Shown here: positions 38,741 through 49,600 of the stretch, piece after piece
How the letters are laid out: every line of letters starts with the position of its first letter
How positions within the stretch are numbered: the first letter of the stretch is position 1
Source: Posidonia oceanica
Lineage: Eukaryota; Streptophyta; Magnoliopsida; Alismatales; Posidoniaceae
DNA: 64,000 bases
Direction: 5' to 3'
Assembly (NCBI GenBank): GCA_037176725.1
Contig: JAZBRS010000020.1
Location: forward strand, 51,736,001-51,800,000
Notes under the pieces: generated by a model
What the model was told of the DNA's origin: nothing
Seen by the model: the letters and a program-made list of their open reading frames with translations, nothing else
The model's database searches: none
Program-made: the position numbers and the translations under genes

Positions 38741-39855
38741 CTTGATCAATGGCTGCTTGATCTTGTCAAATGCAGCCTGGCACTCCTCGCTCCAATCGAT
38801 CTGTGCATTCTTCTTCAGGAGCTTGAATATTGGCTCGCAGATGGGCGTAAGCTGTGCAATGAAGCGACTGATATATTGTAAACGCCCTAGCAAGCCCCAG
38901 ACCTCCTTTTCAGTCCTAGGGGGTGGCATGTCCACGATGGCTTTTGCCTTCATCGGGTCCACTTCAATCCCCCTCTGGCTAACAATGTAGCCAGAAGTTT
39001 GCCAGAAGATACCCCGAACACACATTTATTGGGGTTAAGGCGCAGCTTCTACTTTCTCAAGCAGTCAAAGAGCTTCTTCAAATAGGCAAGGTGATCCTCA
39101 GGCTCTTTGGTTTTGGCAATCATATCATCTACATAGACCTCCACTTCTTGGTGCATGAGGTCATGGAAAAGTGCAGTCATGGCCCTCTGATAGGTTGCGC
39201 CAGCATTCTTTAGCCCAAACGGCATAACTTGGTAGTAGAAGACTCCCTAGGGGGTGATGAATGAAGTCTTTTCCATGTCTTCTTCTGCCATTTTGATATG
39301 GTTATAACCGGAGAAGCCGTCCATGAAGGAAAGCATCTTGTGGCCCGTAGTATTGTCGACTAGGACGTCAATGTGAGGCAATGGGAAATCGTCCTTGGGA
39401 CTCGCCTTGTTTAGGTCTCTATAGTCGATACAAATTCAGACTCGGCCATCTTTCTTGGGCACAGGCACAATGTTCGCAAGCCACTCAGGATAAAGGACGA
39501 CCTTTAGGAAATTGACTTTGTGCTGCTTCATGATCTCTTCTTTGATCATGAGCAGCCACTGCGGTCACCATCTTCTCAGTTTCTGCTTTACAGGCTTGGC
39601 ATCTGGATTCAATGGCAAGTTGTGCACCACTATCTTGACATCGAGGCCGACCATATCTTCATAGCTCCTGGTGAAGACATCTGCATACTCTTTTAGGAAT
39701 GCAATGAACTCTGCTCTAGCCTTGGATGACAGCTGGGCGCTGATACGGACCTCTCTAGCTTCTTCAGTTGTGCCAATATTAACAACCTCCGTTTCTTCTT
39801 CAACATGGAGGTTGGGGCCTTCTGGATCGTCGTCATAGGGCCGGAACTCGGGCAA
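38741..39855 (-). pseudogene. Reverse transcriptase (pol fragment)
   Basis: Starts with the lead-in RISAQLSSKARAEF, then SYEDMVGLD, VVHNLPL and PVKQKLRR, continues through VPVPKKDGRV, PFGLKNAGATYQRAM and the catalytic YVDD (about 39124-39135), and ends with GYIVSQRGIEVDPMKAKAI and the connection domain. A frameshift lies near 39560, just after KQKLRR. Further stops include TGA in KKDGRV*ICIDY where Arg (CGA) is expected, and TAG in ITP*GV where Trp is expected. These fit C-to-T or G-to-A decay. RT copies the genomic RNA into DNA. Confidence 0.92.
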
Positions 39856-41463
39856 TGGCTCATCATTCTCGTCCTCGCCCGTATCATCCTCCTCTCCATA
39901 TGCGATAAGCTCCGAGAGGATCTCTTTCTCAAAAGTGGGGTTTGTGATATCGAAAGAGTGTACAAGTTCAGCTGCTTGGCCCTAGTGACGCTTCAGGATG
40001 GTCACGCTTACTCGAGTGTTCTTGTATCCTCGGTGCGCGACCTCCGTCCTGGCAACTTCCTCTACCTGCTCTGACCTGGTTGATTCTACTAAGCGCTCTG
40101 CCACTGACTCTGCTGATGGTTCTGCTGATTCTATCAATGACGCTACTGATGGCCTTGCTACTGAGGCTACTGATAACTCTATTACTGATGCTGCTTTCAG
40201 CTCTGTTGCCGCCTGGACTGTTGGCCTAGTTGCTGTCTGCGCTGCCAATGTTTCCTCCTCTGCGTCTTCTAGTGTACTTGCGGAGGGTATGCTGGACTGA
40301 CGGCTGAACTGGGTACTGCCGCTTGCTACACTGCCTGAGTGGGGCATGTGCTGCACAAACCACCTAGACCCGCCTTGTGGTTGCAGAGTGATGAGCTCAT
40401 CTGGTCTGGTGGAGTCCGCCGCTGTTGAGTCTTCTTCCAAGACCATGATAGAGGCATGGTCTTCCTACGGGGGAGGGTCCGTAACCACGGCTTTCCCTTT
40501 CCTTTCCGCTATTTGGTGCTCTGCTAGGTCCTCTACTAGCGATTTGAGCTGTTCCTGGTATAGTAGCTCTAAATCTCCCATCCATGAGTCGACCTGGGCC
40601 TCTACCGCTGCTCCTTCCTCCTCATCCAAGGGCGAGTCAACGTAGTAGGCGCCGGGGGCCTCTATCTCTCGTCCGGCTGCTAGATGTACCACCGTCCTGG
40701 ATGCTTGCATTGTCTGGCCTGCAAGCGCACCTAATTGCGGCGGCTTCATGATCGAAGATCCAAATAGATCGGTCAGCAGGGCCGCAGATGGGTGCACTGC
40801 CAAAGTTACTACTGTAGTTGGAGGGTAGGCAAAGTTACTCTTCTGAGGGCCCGATGGCTGGAAGGCTGTGTTGCTCAACTGGACCTCTGCATCTAGTAGT
40901 GACAGTGAGGGTGTGGCTTTTGACGCCATGTGGGCCTACCACGAGGGTTGCTGTTTTGTGGCAGGAAGATGTGTAGCGGACGGTGATGGCTGCATTCTCT
41001 GTGATGCGGCTGCTGAAGTGGGCTGAGTCAGGCTGCTGAATAAACTGGCTGACTGACCCTCCAGAGAGGGTGACAGCTGTACTGATGCGACTGTGGCCAC
41101 AGGCAGACTGGCTAACTGTGCCTGAAGGGGTGTCCCTGACTTCTGAGCTGCCGTTGCTACTGGTGCTTGTGATACTGATGTGGCTGCAGAAATGTGAAAG
41201 CTTGTCAGTCCTGCCACAGGGCCTGCTATGTTGGCTGCTGTATCTGTTGAGGGTAGAGCCAAACAAACCGATCGAGGTGCCTCCGTGTTGATCAGAGCTT
41301 TGCCACAGGTTTGGGCCGCCTCTACTGCGCCAGACTACTCCTCATCCAAGTAGTAGTCCTCAATGCAGACCCATTCTTCTATCGGCACCACGGCTTGACC
41401 ATCAATAGAACCCAGAATACCTGCACTAGTGAAGTTAGTGAGGTCCCTGGGGATGACTGTCTT
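39856..41463 (-). pseudogene. Ser/Ala/Thr-rich linker between protease and RT
   Basis: About 1.6 kb stays in the same frame as the downstream RT N-terminus, with only a few stops (for example near 40446-40465, 40930 and 41330). It encodes low-complexity sequence rich in Ala, Ser, Thr, Val and Glu, with near-repeats such as SVASVARPSVASL. An acidic segment (GEEDDTGEDENDE) precedes RT. Ogre elements carry an intron at this place. Here the frame continuity argues that it is translated linker, though splicing cannot be excluded. No enzymatic motif seen. Confidence 0.65.
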
Positions 41464-41721
41464 CTAATTCTTTAGATGAAAGCAATCATCTTTGTTGGGC
41501 TTGGGCTCATAACCGAGACCTTCTGCTTTTCTCTGCTCCTCTGCTATGATCGGCTCTGCGATCCCCTGGCCGTATCGCCCAAGCGGTGTGCCCTTGACGT
41601 AACCCCATCTGTGACAGACATTCTTGACCATTTGAAAGGGGTTATTGTGAATAGCCAAGGAGTTGACGCGTTCAAGATCAGGAATGAAGTTAACCGACTC
41701 ACACCAGTTAACGCGATACAA
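41464..41721 (-). pseudogene. G-patch-like segment downstream of protease
   Basis: Glycine-spaced stretch WGYVKGTPLGRYGQGIAEPI followed by GLGYEPK, resembling the G-patch-like motif placed after the protease in Tat/Ogre and some retroviral polyproteins. G-patches bind nucleic acids or helicase partners. It is in a different frame from the protease core (shift near 41880) but in the same frame as the linker and the start of RT. Confidence 0.6.
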
Positions 41722-41873
41722 AGCATCGGAGGTTTCAGGGTCAAAGGGGATGGTTTATTGAGAGACGAGGGAGACTGCCTCGATCCGCTCCTTCTCAAAG
41801 TTCTCCGCCATGATGACAATGACATCATCACCGTGGTGGTACTTTTCATGCGATGGAGGGTCAAAAGGAGGAC

Positions 41874-42710
41874 CTGATGCTTGTGGAGCCAAGGGCGCCC
41901 AAGCAGGAAAATAAAATTTGGCTTCAAGTCGACGATGTAGAATTCTACATCAAATACGACTAGGCCAATGGTAAGAGGAATAATCAGAATCCCTAGAGTG
42001 TCATGGTGGGTATTGTCAAAAGCTGTCATTCCCTTTATAGCTGGAGTGATATCCTCGGCTTTGAATCCAAGCTTTGTTGCAGTACGCAAGGGGCAGACAT
42101 TAAGGCCTGACCCGTTATCAACCAGTGTGAGGGGAATGCAAAAGTTTTTGAACTGAACCGTGACGAACAGGAGTTGGTTGTGATTAATCCCCACCGAAGG
42201 CAGTTCATCGCTCATAAAAGAGATGATCTGAGGCTCCGCAATCATTCCTACCATGCTTTCCAAGGCTGAAGGTTCAATAGTCTAGGACACATGGGCTGCT
42301 TGGAACACATGAAGAAAAGCCTCGTAGTGTTCGGAAGAGGAGTGTATGAGGTCCCAAATAGAAATGTCGGCTTTAACCTTCTTAAGCTGAGAGGTAATGT
42401 CAGCCTTGGGTTGGTTCTTCTTGGCAGTAGGAGGGGTGGCTTTGGTGGCAAGCTCTAAAGAGATAGTTACAGGGGGTTGGCTATAGGTCTGGCCTGCTAT
42501 GGGTTGGCTAGAGGTCTGGCCTACTATGGGTTGGCTAGAGGGTGGGGGCACATTAGGTTCTGGATAGTTTGGCCTAACTGCCGGCACTAGGGGTCTGTAG
42601 ACCCTCCCCGATTGCGTTACTTCCGCATACATTTCTGTGACGTAGCTGTATGGTACACGATGGGCATCTTGAGTTAAATTAATAACCACAGGAGCACGTG
42701 CTACGAGCAT
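41874..42710 (-). pseudogene. Pepsin-like retroelement protease and its lead-in
   Basis: The lead-in contains HRVPYSYVTEMYAEVTQSGR, a motif typical of Tat/Athila polyproteins just before the protease. The protease core has TLVDNGSGLNVCPL (catalytic Asp codon 42117-42119) and ends FIFLLGRPWLH (about 41880-41915). It would cleave the Gag-Pol polyprotein. An in-frame TAG at 42282-42284 separates lead-in and core, and the frame shifts right after LGRPWLHKHQ. The frame is the same as gag, so gag and protease were translated together. Confidence 0.9.
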
Positions 42711-42769
42711 AGGAGGGGCAGCAGGGGTGCCTATTGGATTCTGGGGAGATGGGTAAGGTTGTTAGGGAG

Positions 42770-42905
42770 GGAAGGCAGGGGTAGGCTGAGGTCTGCCTAA
42801 AAGGTGTACAGGGGATCCTAACTGAGGCCGTCCTAAGAGATGGATAGGGGATCTAGGTTGGGCCCTAGCTAGGAGGTGTATAGGGGGTTGAGCCTGAGGA
42901 AGCAC
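42770..42905 (-). repeat. Three 36-bp intragenic repeats between gag and protease
   Basis: On the minus strand three consecutive units of about 36 bp encode a variant of SPIHLLGRPQ with Pro-rich spacers. The period is a multiple of three, so the reading frame is kept. A second short in-frame repeat (QPIVGQTSSQPIAGQT) lies near 42470-42545. They make a Pro/Gln-rich flexible spacer. Confidence 0.7.
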
Positions 42906-43109
42906 AGCAGGCAGCGCGAAGGAGCACTTCGGCCTGGCACGCGGTCAGATCATGTAAACTCCCGACTCAGAGCCGACAACAGCCGCAAGATAAAGGTTGA
43001 CAGGAAATGGCTCAGAGATATCAGAGATGAGTTCAAAGGGGTCTACCACGGACGTGGTAGGCTCAGAAGGGAAAAGAGAGTGAATTCCTAAGGTTCCCGC
43101 ACCTCTCGG

Positions 43110-45320
43110 CTAAGAGTGCTTCAGTAAAGGTAGGCAGACGATGCTGGGATGAGGAGGAACAGATGAATGAGTAGATGCATGAGTGGATGCAGGAGTGGAT
43201 GCCTCATGGGTGTCGATCACAATCGTTCCCGATTCAATCAAGTCCTGAATAGCATTCCACAGGGTGAAGCAATTGTCCGTCGAAAGCCCGACGCTTCGAT
43301 GGAAATTGCAAAAGAGGTTCGCCTTATACCAATGCGGTAAGGGGTTTGGGGGCGGGCGAACCTCCGGGAATCTCAAGAGCGATGCAACCTTTGGCAAGTT
43401 GGCAGTCAGCGGTTCCACCAGTGGGGCGAACTTCCGCCGTTCTGTGGGAGGCCGTCTTTGCCTTGGGTATTGGCCTTGCTGAACCGGTGCGGCAGGATAG
43501 ACCGGTCGAGCGGTGGTGGTGATCTGTGGTGTGGGGGGATTCCTAGGTGCAGGAGCATACACCATCTGAGCTGGGGCAGGCCGTGACGCCAGATGAACAA
43601 GCGCAGCAGGGGAATCGACGAATACAACAGCGGTCTTCGGAGAGTCTTTCTTCTTGGGACGATTGTTGTTGCTACTGCTGTTGTTGTTGGTGGTGCTGTT
43701 GTTAGCGCTGTTACTACTGGTCGCGGCCTGCTTAGCAAACGCAGAGAGAGCAGGGAAGTTGCCACTCCGCAACGAACTCTCCACGCACGCTCTAGCTCGG
43801 ATTAGTGTTGCAAAAGTAGTGACAGGTTGAATGCTAAGCAGAGCCCTGAGAGATGCCTGCGCCCCCTTGATAACGATCTCAATAGACTCCTTGTCAGAGG
43901 GTCTATCTCGGACTTGTGATGCAAGGGCGCGCCAGCGGCCGATGTACTCCCCGAACGGCTCGCTGGGATTCTGCTTGGTTGCGACCAGGTCCGCGCGCTT
44001 TGGGACCAAATCGAGGTTGAAGGAATATTGTTCCAGGAACGCCTGACTAAGGTCGTTCCAAGTATTGATGGCTGACATATCAAGTGAGGTGAACCACTTG
44101 AGTGTCGGCCCGGTCAAGCTTTTCCGGAACAGGCGGATCAGCAACCTCTCGTCAGCCTGGAGCTGAGCGAGATCATCACAATACGCCTTCAGATGTGCTA
44201 TGGAACAGTCCCTACCATTATATTTATCGAAGTCCAAGATTTTAAACTTCGGAGGGAGTACCACCTCTAAAAAGCAGCAGAGGTCCCAGAACTGGTAGGT
44301 CTGGTGCTCAGTACCCTGCACTAGTCATAGTGCCTTCTCCAAGACGTCCATCCTGTTATTGATGCAGTCTGGATTTGCTGCCGTAAGAGAGGGATCGGCA
44401 GGGGTAGCGAGCACATACGCCGAGTGGGTCGCACCTAAGTGCTCCTCCAGATCTACCATAGCGTCGCCTGGTGGAGCAGCGGGATGGCTGGCGTATCCAT
44501 GCTCTGGTACGGTGTATGATGGAATGTATGCAGGATTCTGGACCTGATGTAGGGGAGGGGGATAAATGACATGCTGTACAGTGGAAGGTGTAGTGTGCTG
44601 GAGCATCAGTTGCTGCCCAAGTGGGGTGCCAGACAGCAAGCCAGTGGGGTACTTTGCTCCAACCAGTCCGAAGGATTGGCCACCAAGTGGCGGAGGTGCA
44701 TGCTGTGCTGTGTATTGTGCTATGGGAGGCGGAAACCCGGCCCCCATCATTGGAACCGTGAGCAGTTGAGATGATGGTCTAGGCGGAGGTGTAGTGGCAA
44801 ATGTATGATATGCAGGAACTGGCCGCAGGGGAATCTCAGGAGCGGCAGGAATGAAGGAGGGACGAACCGATAGAGCCATGCCCTGTAGTCTCTAGGCAAG
44901 CTCCATCAGGTGCTGGTACTGTGCCTCAGGCGTCCCGTTAGCGGGAACGCTGAGGTGCAGTGCCGGCGAGGGATGAGAAGCAAGTGGCATGGACACAAAC
45001 TGTCCAGGGGAAAGAGGTCCTACAGCAAGAGTCGCAGCAGCAGTAGAAGGGGCGTCAAGGGTGACGTATCCTTGAGAAGGAGGGGTCAAAGGCGTCTCCG
45101 GAACGCGAGTGACGGTCACCAAGATGGACTCGGTGACCGGATCCGGAGGGGCAAATGTCTGCCAATGCCCTAGGACGAACTGAGATACTGAAGGCGCCAG
45201 AGGGGGAAACCCTAGTATCACAGGGGGCACAAAGGGAGTTGAAGGGGGAACCAGAGGGGCCGAAGCGAAAATTCCCACCGTGACAAGAGTAAGAAGAGGT
45301 TCACTAACGAACTGGGCCAT
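43110..45320 (-). pseudogene. gag: gag with premature stops
   Basis: First ATG at 45318-45320 (MAQFVSEP), matching MAQYVSEP of the intact gag at the right edge. The N-terminal third is Pro/Ala/Thr-rich. The retrotransposon gag domain starts near YQFWDLCCF (about 44290) and contains SLTGPTLKWF, FLEQYSFN and EYIGRWRALA. Near the C-terminus CNFHRSVGLSTDNC looks like the degenerate zinc knuckle of this lineage, followed by IQDLIESG. Stops are TAG at 44892-44894 and TGA at 44325-44327 (CAG and CGA in the intact copy, both C-to-T), and TAG at 43110-43112. Gag would form the cytoplasmic virus-like particle that packages the RNA. Confidence 0.92.
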
Positions 45321-46645
45321 TGCTGACCGAGAGCGCGTAAGGATAGGGCTGCGACAAGGAAAAAGAGAACGAGTCCTAGTAGGAGCTATCGTCGCAAAAG
45401 CAGATAGCTCAAAAGGGAATGGTCGCAAACAAAGGTCGCAATAGGGGTGTCATTGGGGATAGTACTCAAGCTCCAGCAAGGGAACTCGCTTACCAGTCTC
45501 TGCTAACACAAACACAAACACAAACAAATAGGGATTAAAAACTGAATGAAAGATGCAAATGTGTTAAATTAGTGGCATGAATGACATGCTTGCTTTCTAG
45601 CATGCTCTCCCTCACCAATCTAGTGTATCCTAGTTGGTAGCCTACTTCGGGTACTCACAGGTGTACGGGTCACCTACTCAGGTCAGAAAAAGTAGGTCCC
45701 CTGTCTAATTCCTGGCCAGAGCTCAGGTGATAACAGGGTAGTGCGTTGGTGGCCCTGACCCCGCCAAAGCGTGGGTAGTACCCTCCACTAGCACCGACAC
45801 GACCCTCGGACAAAGGGGGACAGATCGACTGACTTGGGCCACGCCAAAGCAGTGGAACAAGAGGCCGGGACCGTCCTTCGCAAACTGATAGGTGGACTCA
45901 GATGAGAGGATGCATGCCCTATATGATGCTTCATGCAAATGATTAGAGTTTTTTATCTTGCGTGTTTTATTAACTCAAAGGGGGTGCAGGTTTGTTGAGG
46001 TCTCTAGTTGTTCCTAGAACTTCTTTTTACTTGCCATTTGTAGTTAGCCATAGGGAAAGCAATCAGTCTCTACTATCCTAGACATGGCATGTGTGAAAAA
46101 GGGAAGAAAATCAACCAAGCATGGTAGGCAAACAACAGGCATCACTGCAAAAAGCAAGTGCATGGCATGTGTAGGTGTTTGTGGGCATAAAAGTGAAGGG
46201 AAAACATTCATCATATCAAAAGGCATTTATACAGGACATGTGCGTGTGTAGTGGCATAGCAAATGTGTAAGAGAAGCATTCATCACTCAAAAAGCATGTA
46301 TTATGGCCAAATAAGTATTTAGACATGCATTATGCGAGAAATAAAGCAATAATGAGCCAACAGATAAAGAAAGTAAAGACAGGTAAGCAGTAAAGCAAAT
46401 AAGAATAGAGCAAAGGATAAAGCATGTAAACAAGCAAGAAAGTCAATGCAGACAAAGCAGAGCAAATAACAAAGCATGCCAAGGCAAACCAGGTGCAAAA
46501 CCTAAGTAGAGTTGCTACAATGCGACTCGCTAGGAATTGGCACAGGGGAGCAAACAAACTTGCAAAAGGAGGCAAAGGCACAAGGCAGGCAAAGAAAGCA
46601 AACCCAAGCGGGCAAGAAAACCAAAACGAAAGCCAGAGTCTAGTC
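45321..46645 (-). other. 5' leader of the 24-kb element
   Basis: Non-coding leader between PBS and gag. The part 45650-45790 aligns with 62283-62420 of the right-edge element over about 140 bp with high identity, including GACAGGGGACCTACTTTTTC then TGACCTGAGT. Such a block could be a packaging or dimerisation signal. An ACAAAC microsatellite lies at about 45505-45530. Confidence 0.6.
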
Positions 46646-46666
46646 AATCCCTAGCGGACTCACCAC
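46646..46666 (-). promoter_or_regulatory. Primer-binding site (decayed)
   Basis: Directly inside the 5' LTR the minus strand reads TGGTGAGTCCGCTAGGGATT, a decayed form of TGGCGACTCTGCTGGGGAC in the right-edge element. The sequence resembles the complement of a plant tRNA-Arg 3' end (TGGCGACTC...CTGGGGAT), the primer reported for Ogre elements, from memory. Confidence 0.75.
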
Positions 46667-49600
46667 TGTAGTAATCCCGGTGTTCAGATCGTCCATGTAC
46701 GCTGTCAAAGCTCACGTGCACCGACCAGAATCAGCTTCACTATTAGCGGGTGTATCTGAGACAGAAGACTTGACTTGAAAACACCAAAAAAAGGGAAAAA
46801 AGAACAAGAAAAAGAGAAGATAAGACAAATTAGAGTTGCCACCGTGTCTATTAAGTCAAGAGACAAGGAAAACCGGGGAAATGCGTGAATAAACACACAA
46901 AACCAAGCAAAAGATGCAATGTAATGCAATGCAAATGAAATGAGATGCAATGAGATGCAAATGATGTGACTCGTGCCTAAGATAAGGGCAATATGGTCAT
47001 TACAGGCCATGAGAAAGGGCAAGGACTCCTGTTACGTACGAGGAAGGTGTTAGGCACCCCCGACACGCCCAAGAATCGGTCTTTCTAGGCTTACGCTCGC
47101 ATACACAGGGAAATGCATGCTTTGAATGCCTAAGTGCCATGAATGCCTAATTAGATGCTCAAAGGTGTACTCTAAGTGGTGAAATGCATGCAAGGAATTA
47201 AACGTGCTATCTAAGCGCTCAGCAACGCTGTCTGTGTTCTGAACCGTGCGAGCCCTAGTCCGTGAGAACTCTAGCCAGTAAGCATTCCTACCCTAAATGC
47301 AAATGCAGGTGATAAAACAAAACAGCGGTAAAACCAGGCAATGCAAGCGACATGCAAAGGGAAACCGGGGCAAACACGCAAAACGGTACGAGAAACGAAG
47401 CAAGCACGTAGAACAGTGCAAGACACAAAGCAGGCACACAAAACGGTGCAAAGAACGAAGGAGAACAGGAGTGGGCATGCAAAACCATGCAAACGCAAGC
47501 AAAATAGGGTGCGGGCACGCAAAACGATGTAAATGTATGCAAAACAGTGCAAATGCATGCAAAAACGTGAGAAAATGACCTAAATGTAATTAAAATGCAA
47601 ACCTAGGGACCTAGATGCAACTAAATGCAAACTTAGGGACTATGTGCAATGATTTTAAAAAGATAGGGACCTGGATGCAACTAAATGCAAAGTTAGGGGC
47701 CTAAATGCAATGATTTGAAAAGTTAGGGATCTGGATGCAAATAAATGCAAATCTAGGGACCTAAATGCAATGAATATGCAAACCTAGGGATCTAGGTGCA
47801 ATAAAAATAAGTCTTTGGGTTTTTTTAATAATGCAATAAGGTTTTAAAACAGAGATTAAATGAAATCTGAATGGACTGAGGACCTAAATGCAAATGCAAT
47901 AAAATGCAGGATCTGGAATGCAATGCAATATGGAAAAAATGCAATTTAAATAAATGCTGTGAATGCATGCAGTGGACTGAAATGCAAATTAAATAAATGC
48001 AGGTGCTAAAATGCAATTTAATATGGTAAAGTATGAAATTAAATGATTTTTCTAACAAACAGAGGACTGGAAAGTAATAACAAAATAAAACAGGATAAAA
48101 GTGCAATGTAATATGGTAAAATATGAGATTAAATAAATTTAACAACTGAATAGAGGACTGATTTGTAAATAAAATAAATAGCAGGAGTTAAGAGTAATGT
48201 AATAAGATAAAAACATGCATTTAAATGACATTAATCAACTAGAGGACCTAAAAGTAAAATACATAAATTGCTGGACTAAAAACTAAGAGATGATAAAGTA
48301 TTTTGAACTGCAGAAGGACTAAGATGCAATAAAAATAAATTACAAGGCTAAAACTAAAATACTTTGAACTACAGAGGGACTAAGATGCAATAAAAATAAA
48401 TGGCGGGACCACAAATAAATGATATCAAAAGATTTTAAACTATAGTAGGACTGAAATGAAAATAAAAGAAAAGACAGGAATTTCATGCAATGTAATATAG
48501 TTTTTATTCAAATTTAAATCAAACTTAAACTGCGACTGGACCTAAAAGTAAATAAATAAAACTAAAGGAAACTAATGCAATATGATGGTAAAATAACTAA
48601 GTTAAGAAAAAAATAAAATGAAAGCAAACTAATGGGAATAAAAAACTCGAAGGATTGAAGCAGCGGACTGGGCTGCCTGCACCAGAGAAGGAGGCTCAAC
48701 ACGGTGGGGCCGAGGCGTCGGCGAGCTGTGGGGGACATCCCAAAGGCCACAGGATGGTCAGCGGCACATGACGGCGGTCGGAGCGGGCTGATGACGACGA
48801 CGGAGCTCTGTAGAAGGTGCAGAAGACGGTCCGGCTGCTAGAGGTGTTGTCAGCAAAAGCGGAGAGCAGGGCGATGCTCCTGGGACCTTGGCGGAGCTCA
48901 CTGGAGAAGAAGATTCTACGGCGGCGACGATCCGGCGGAACAGGGACCAGAACCTAGTTCTAAGGGGCTGGGAAGCAAGATGGGGAAAAAACTAGACTAC
49001 TGGTGAGGAAGAGTACCTATTTGCGTGGCTGGAACGCTCCCCCGACCTCGGTGGGTTGAGCAGGAGCCGACAGAGATGGTGCAGCTGCTGCGGACGTTCC
49101 CGGCGGCGCACGACGATCCGGACGAGTTGCTGGTGTCCTTCTGGAGCTCAGGAGCTGGTCTGGAGCGAAGTTACACGCTTGCAGAATGGGAATGGATTTT
49201 TGGGTGCTGCTCAGTGGAGCTGAGGTGAATGTGACGCTCTGTCGCTCTCCGGGCGGCATGGAACCCTCCGGTGGCTTGCTGGATGCTCGGTGAAGGTGGA
49301 GGAAGGGCTGAATTGGTCGGGAGGCTGTTCTGGAAGGAGGTGGAGAAGTTGGAAGTTTTTAGGCAGATGTTGGGCGTAGGTGTTTGCTGTGGTGTGTGGG
49401 AGCTACGGTGGGTCTAGGGGTGAAGTGTTGGGTGGCCTGAGAAGCTGGTGGTTCGGTGAGTAGGGTGTAGGAGTTTGGGGAGATGGAGTAGACTGTGGAG
49501 CTGGGAATTTCAGAGGTGGAAGGAGGTCTGCGTGTAAGTGGGGGCTGTGGGTGCTTAGGGTGGATTCTGGATTGCTGGCTGGGCGGTGAAGTGTGGAACG

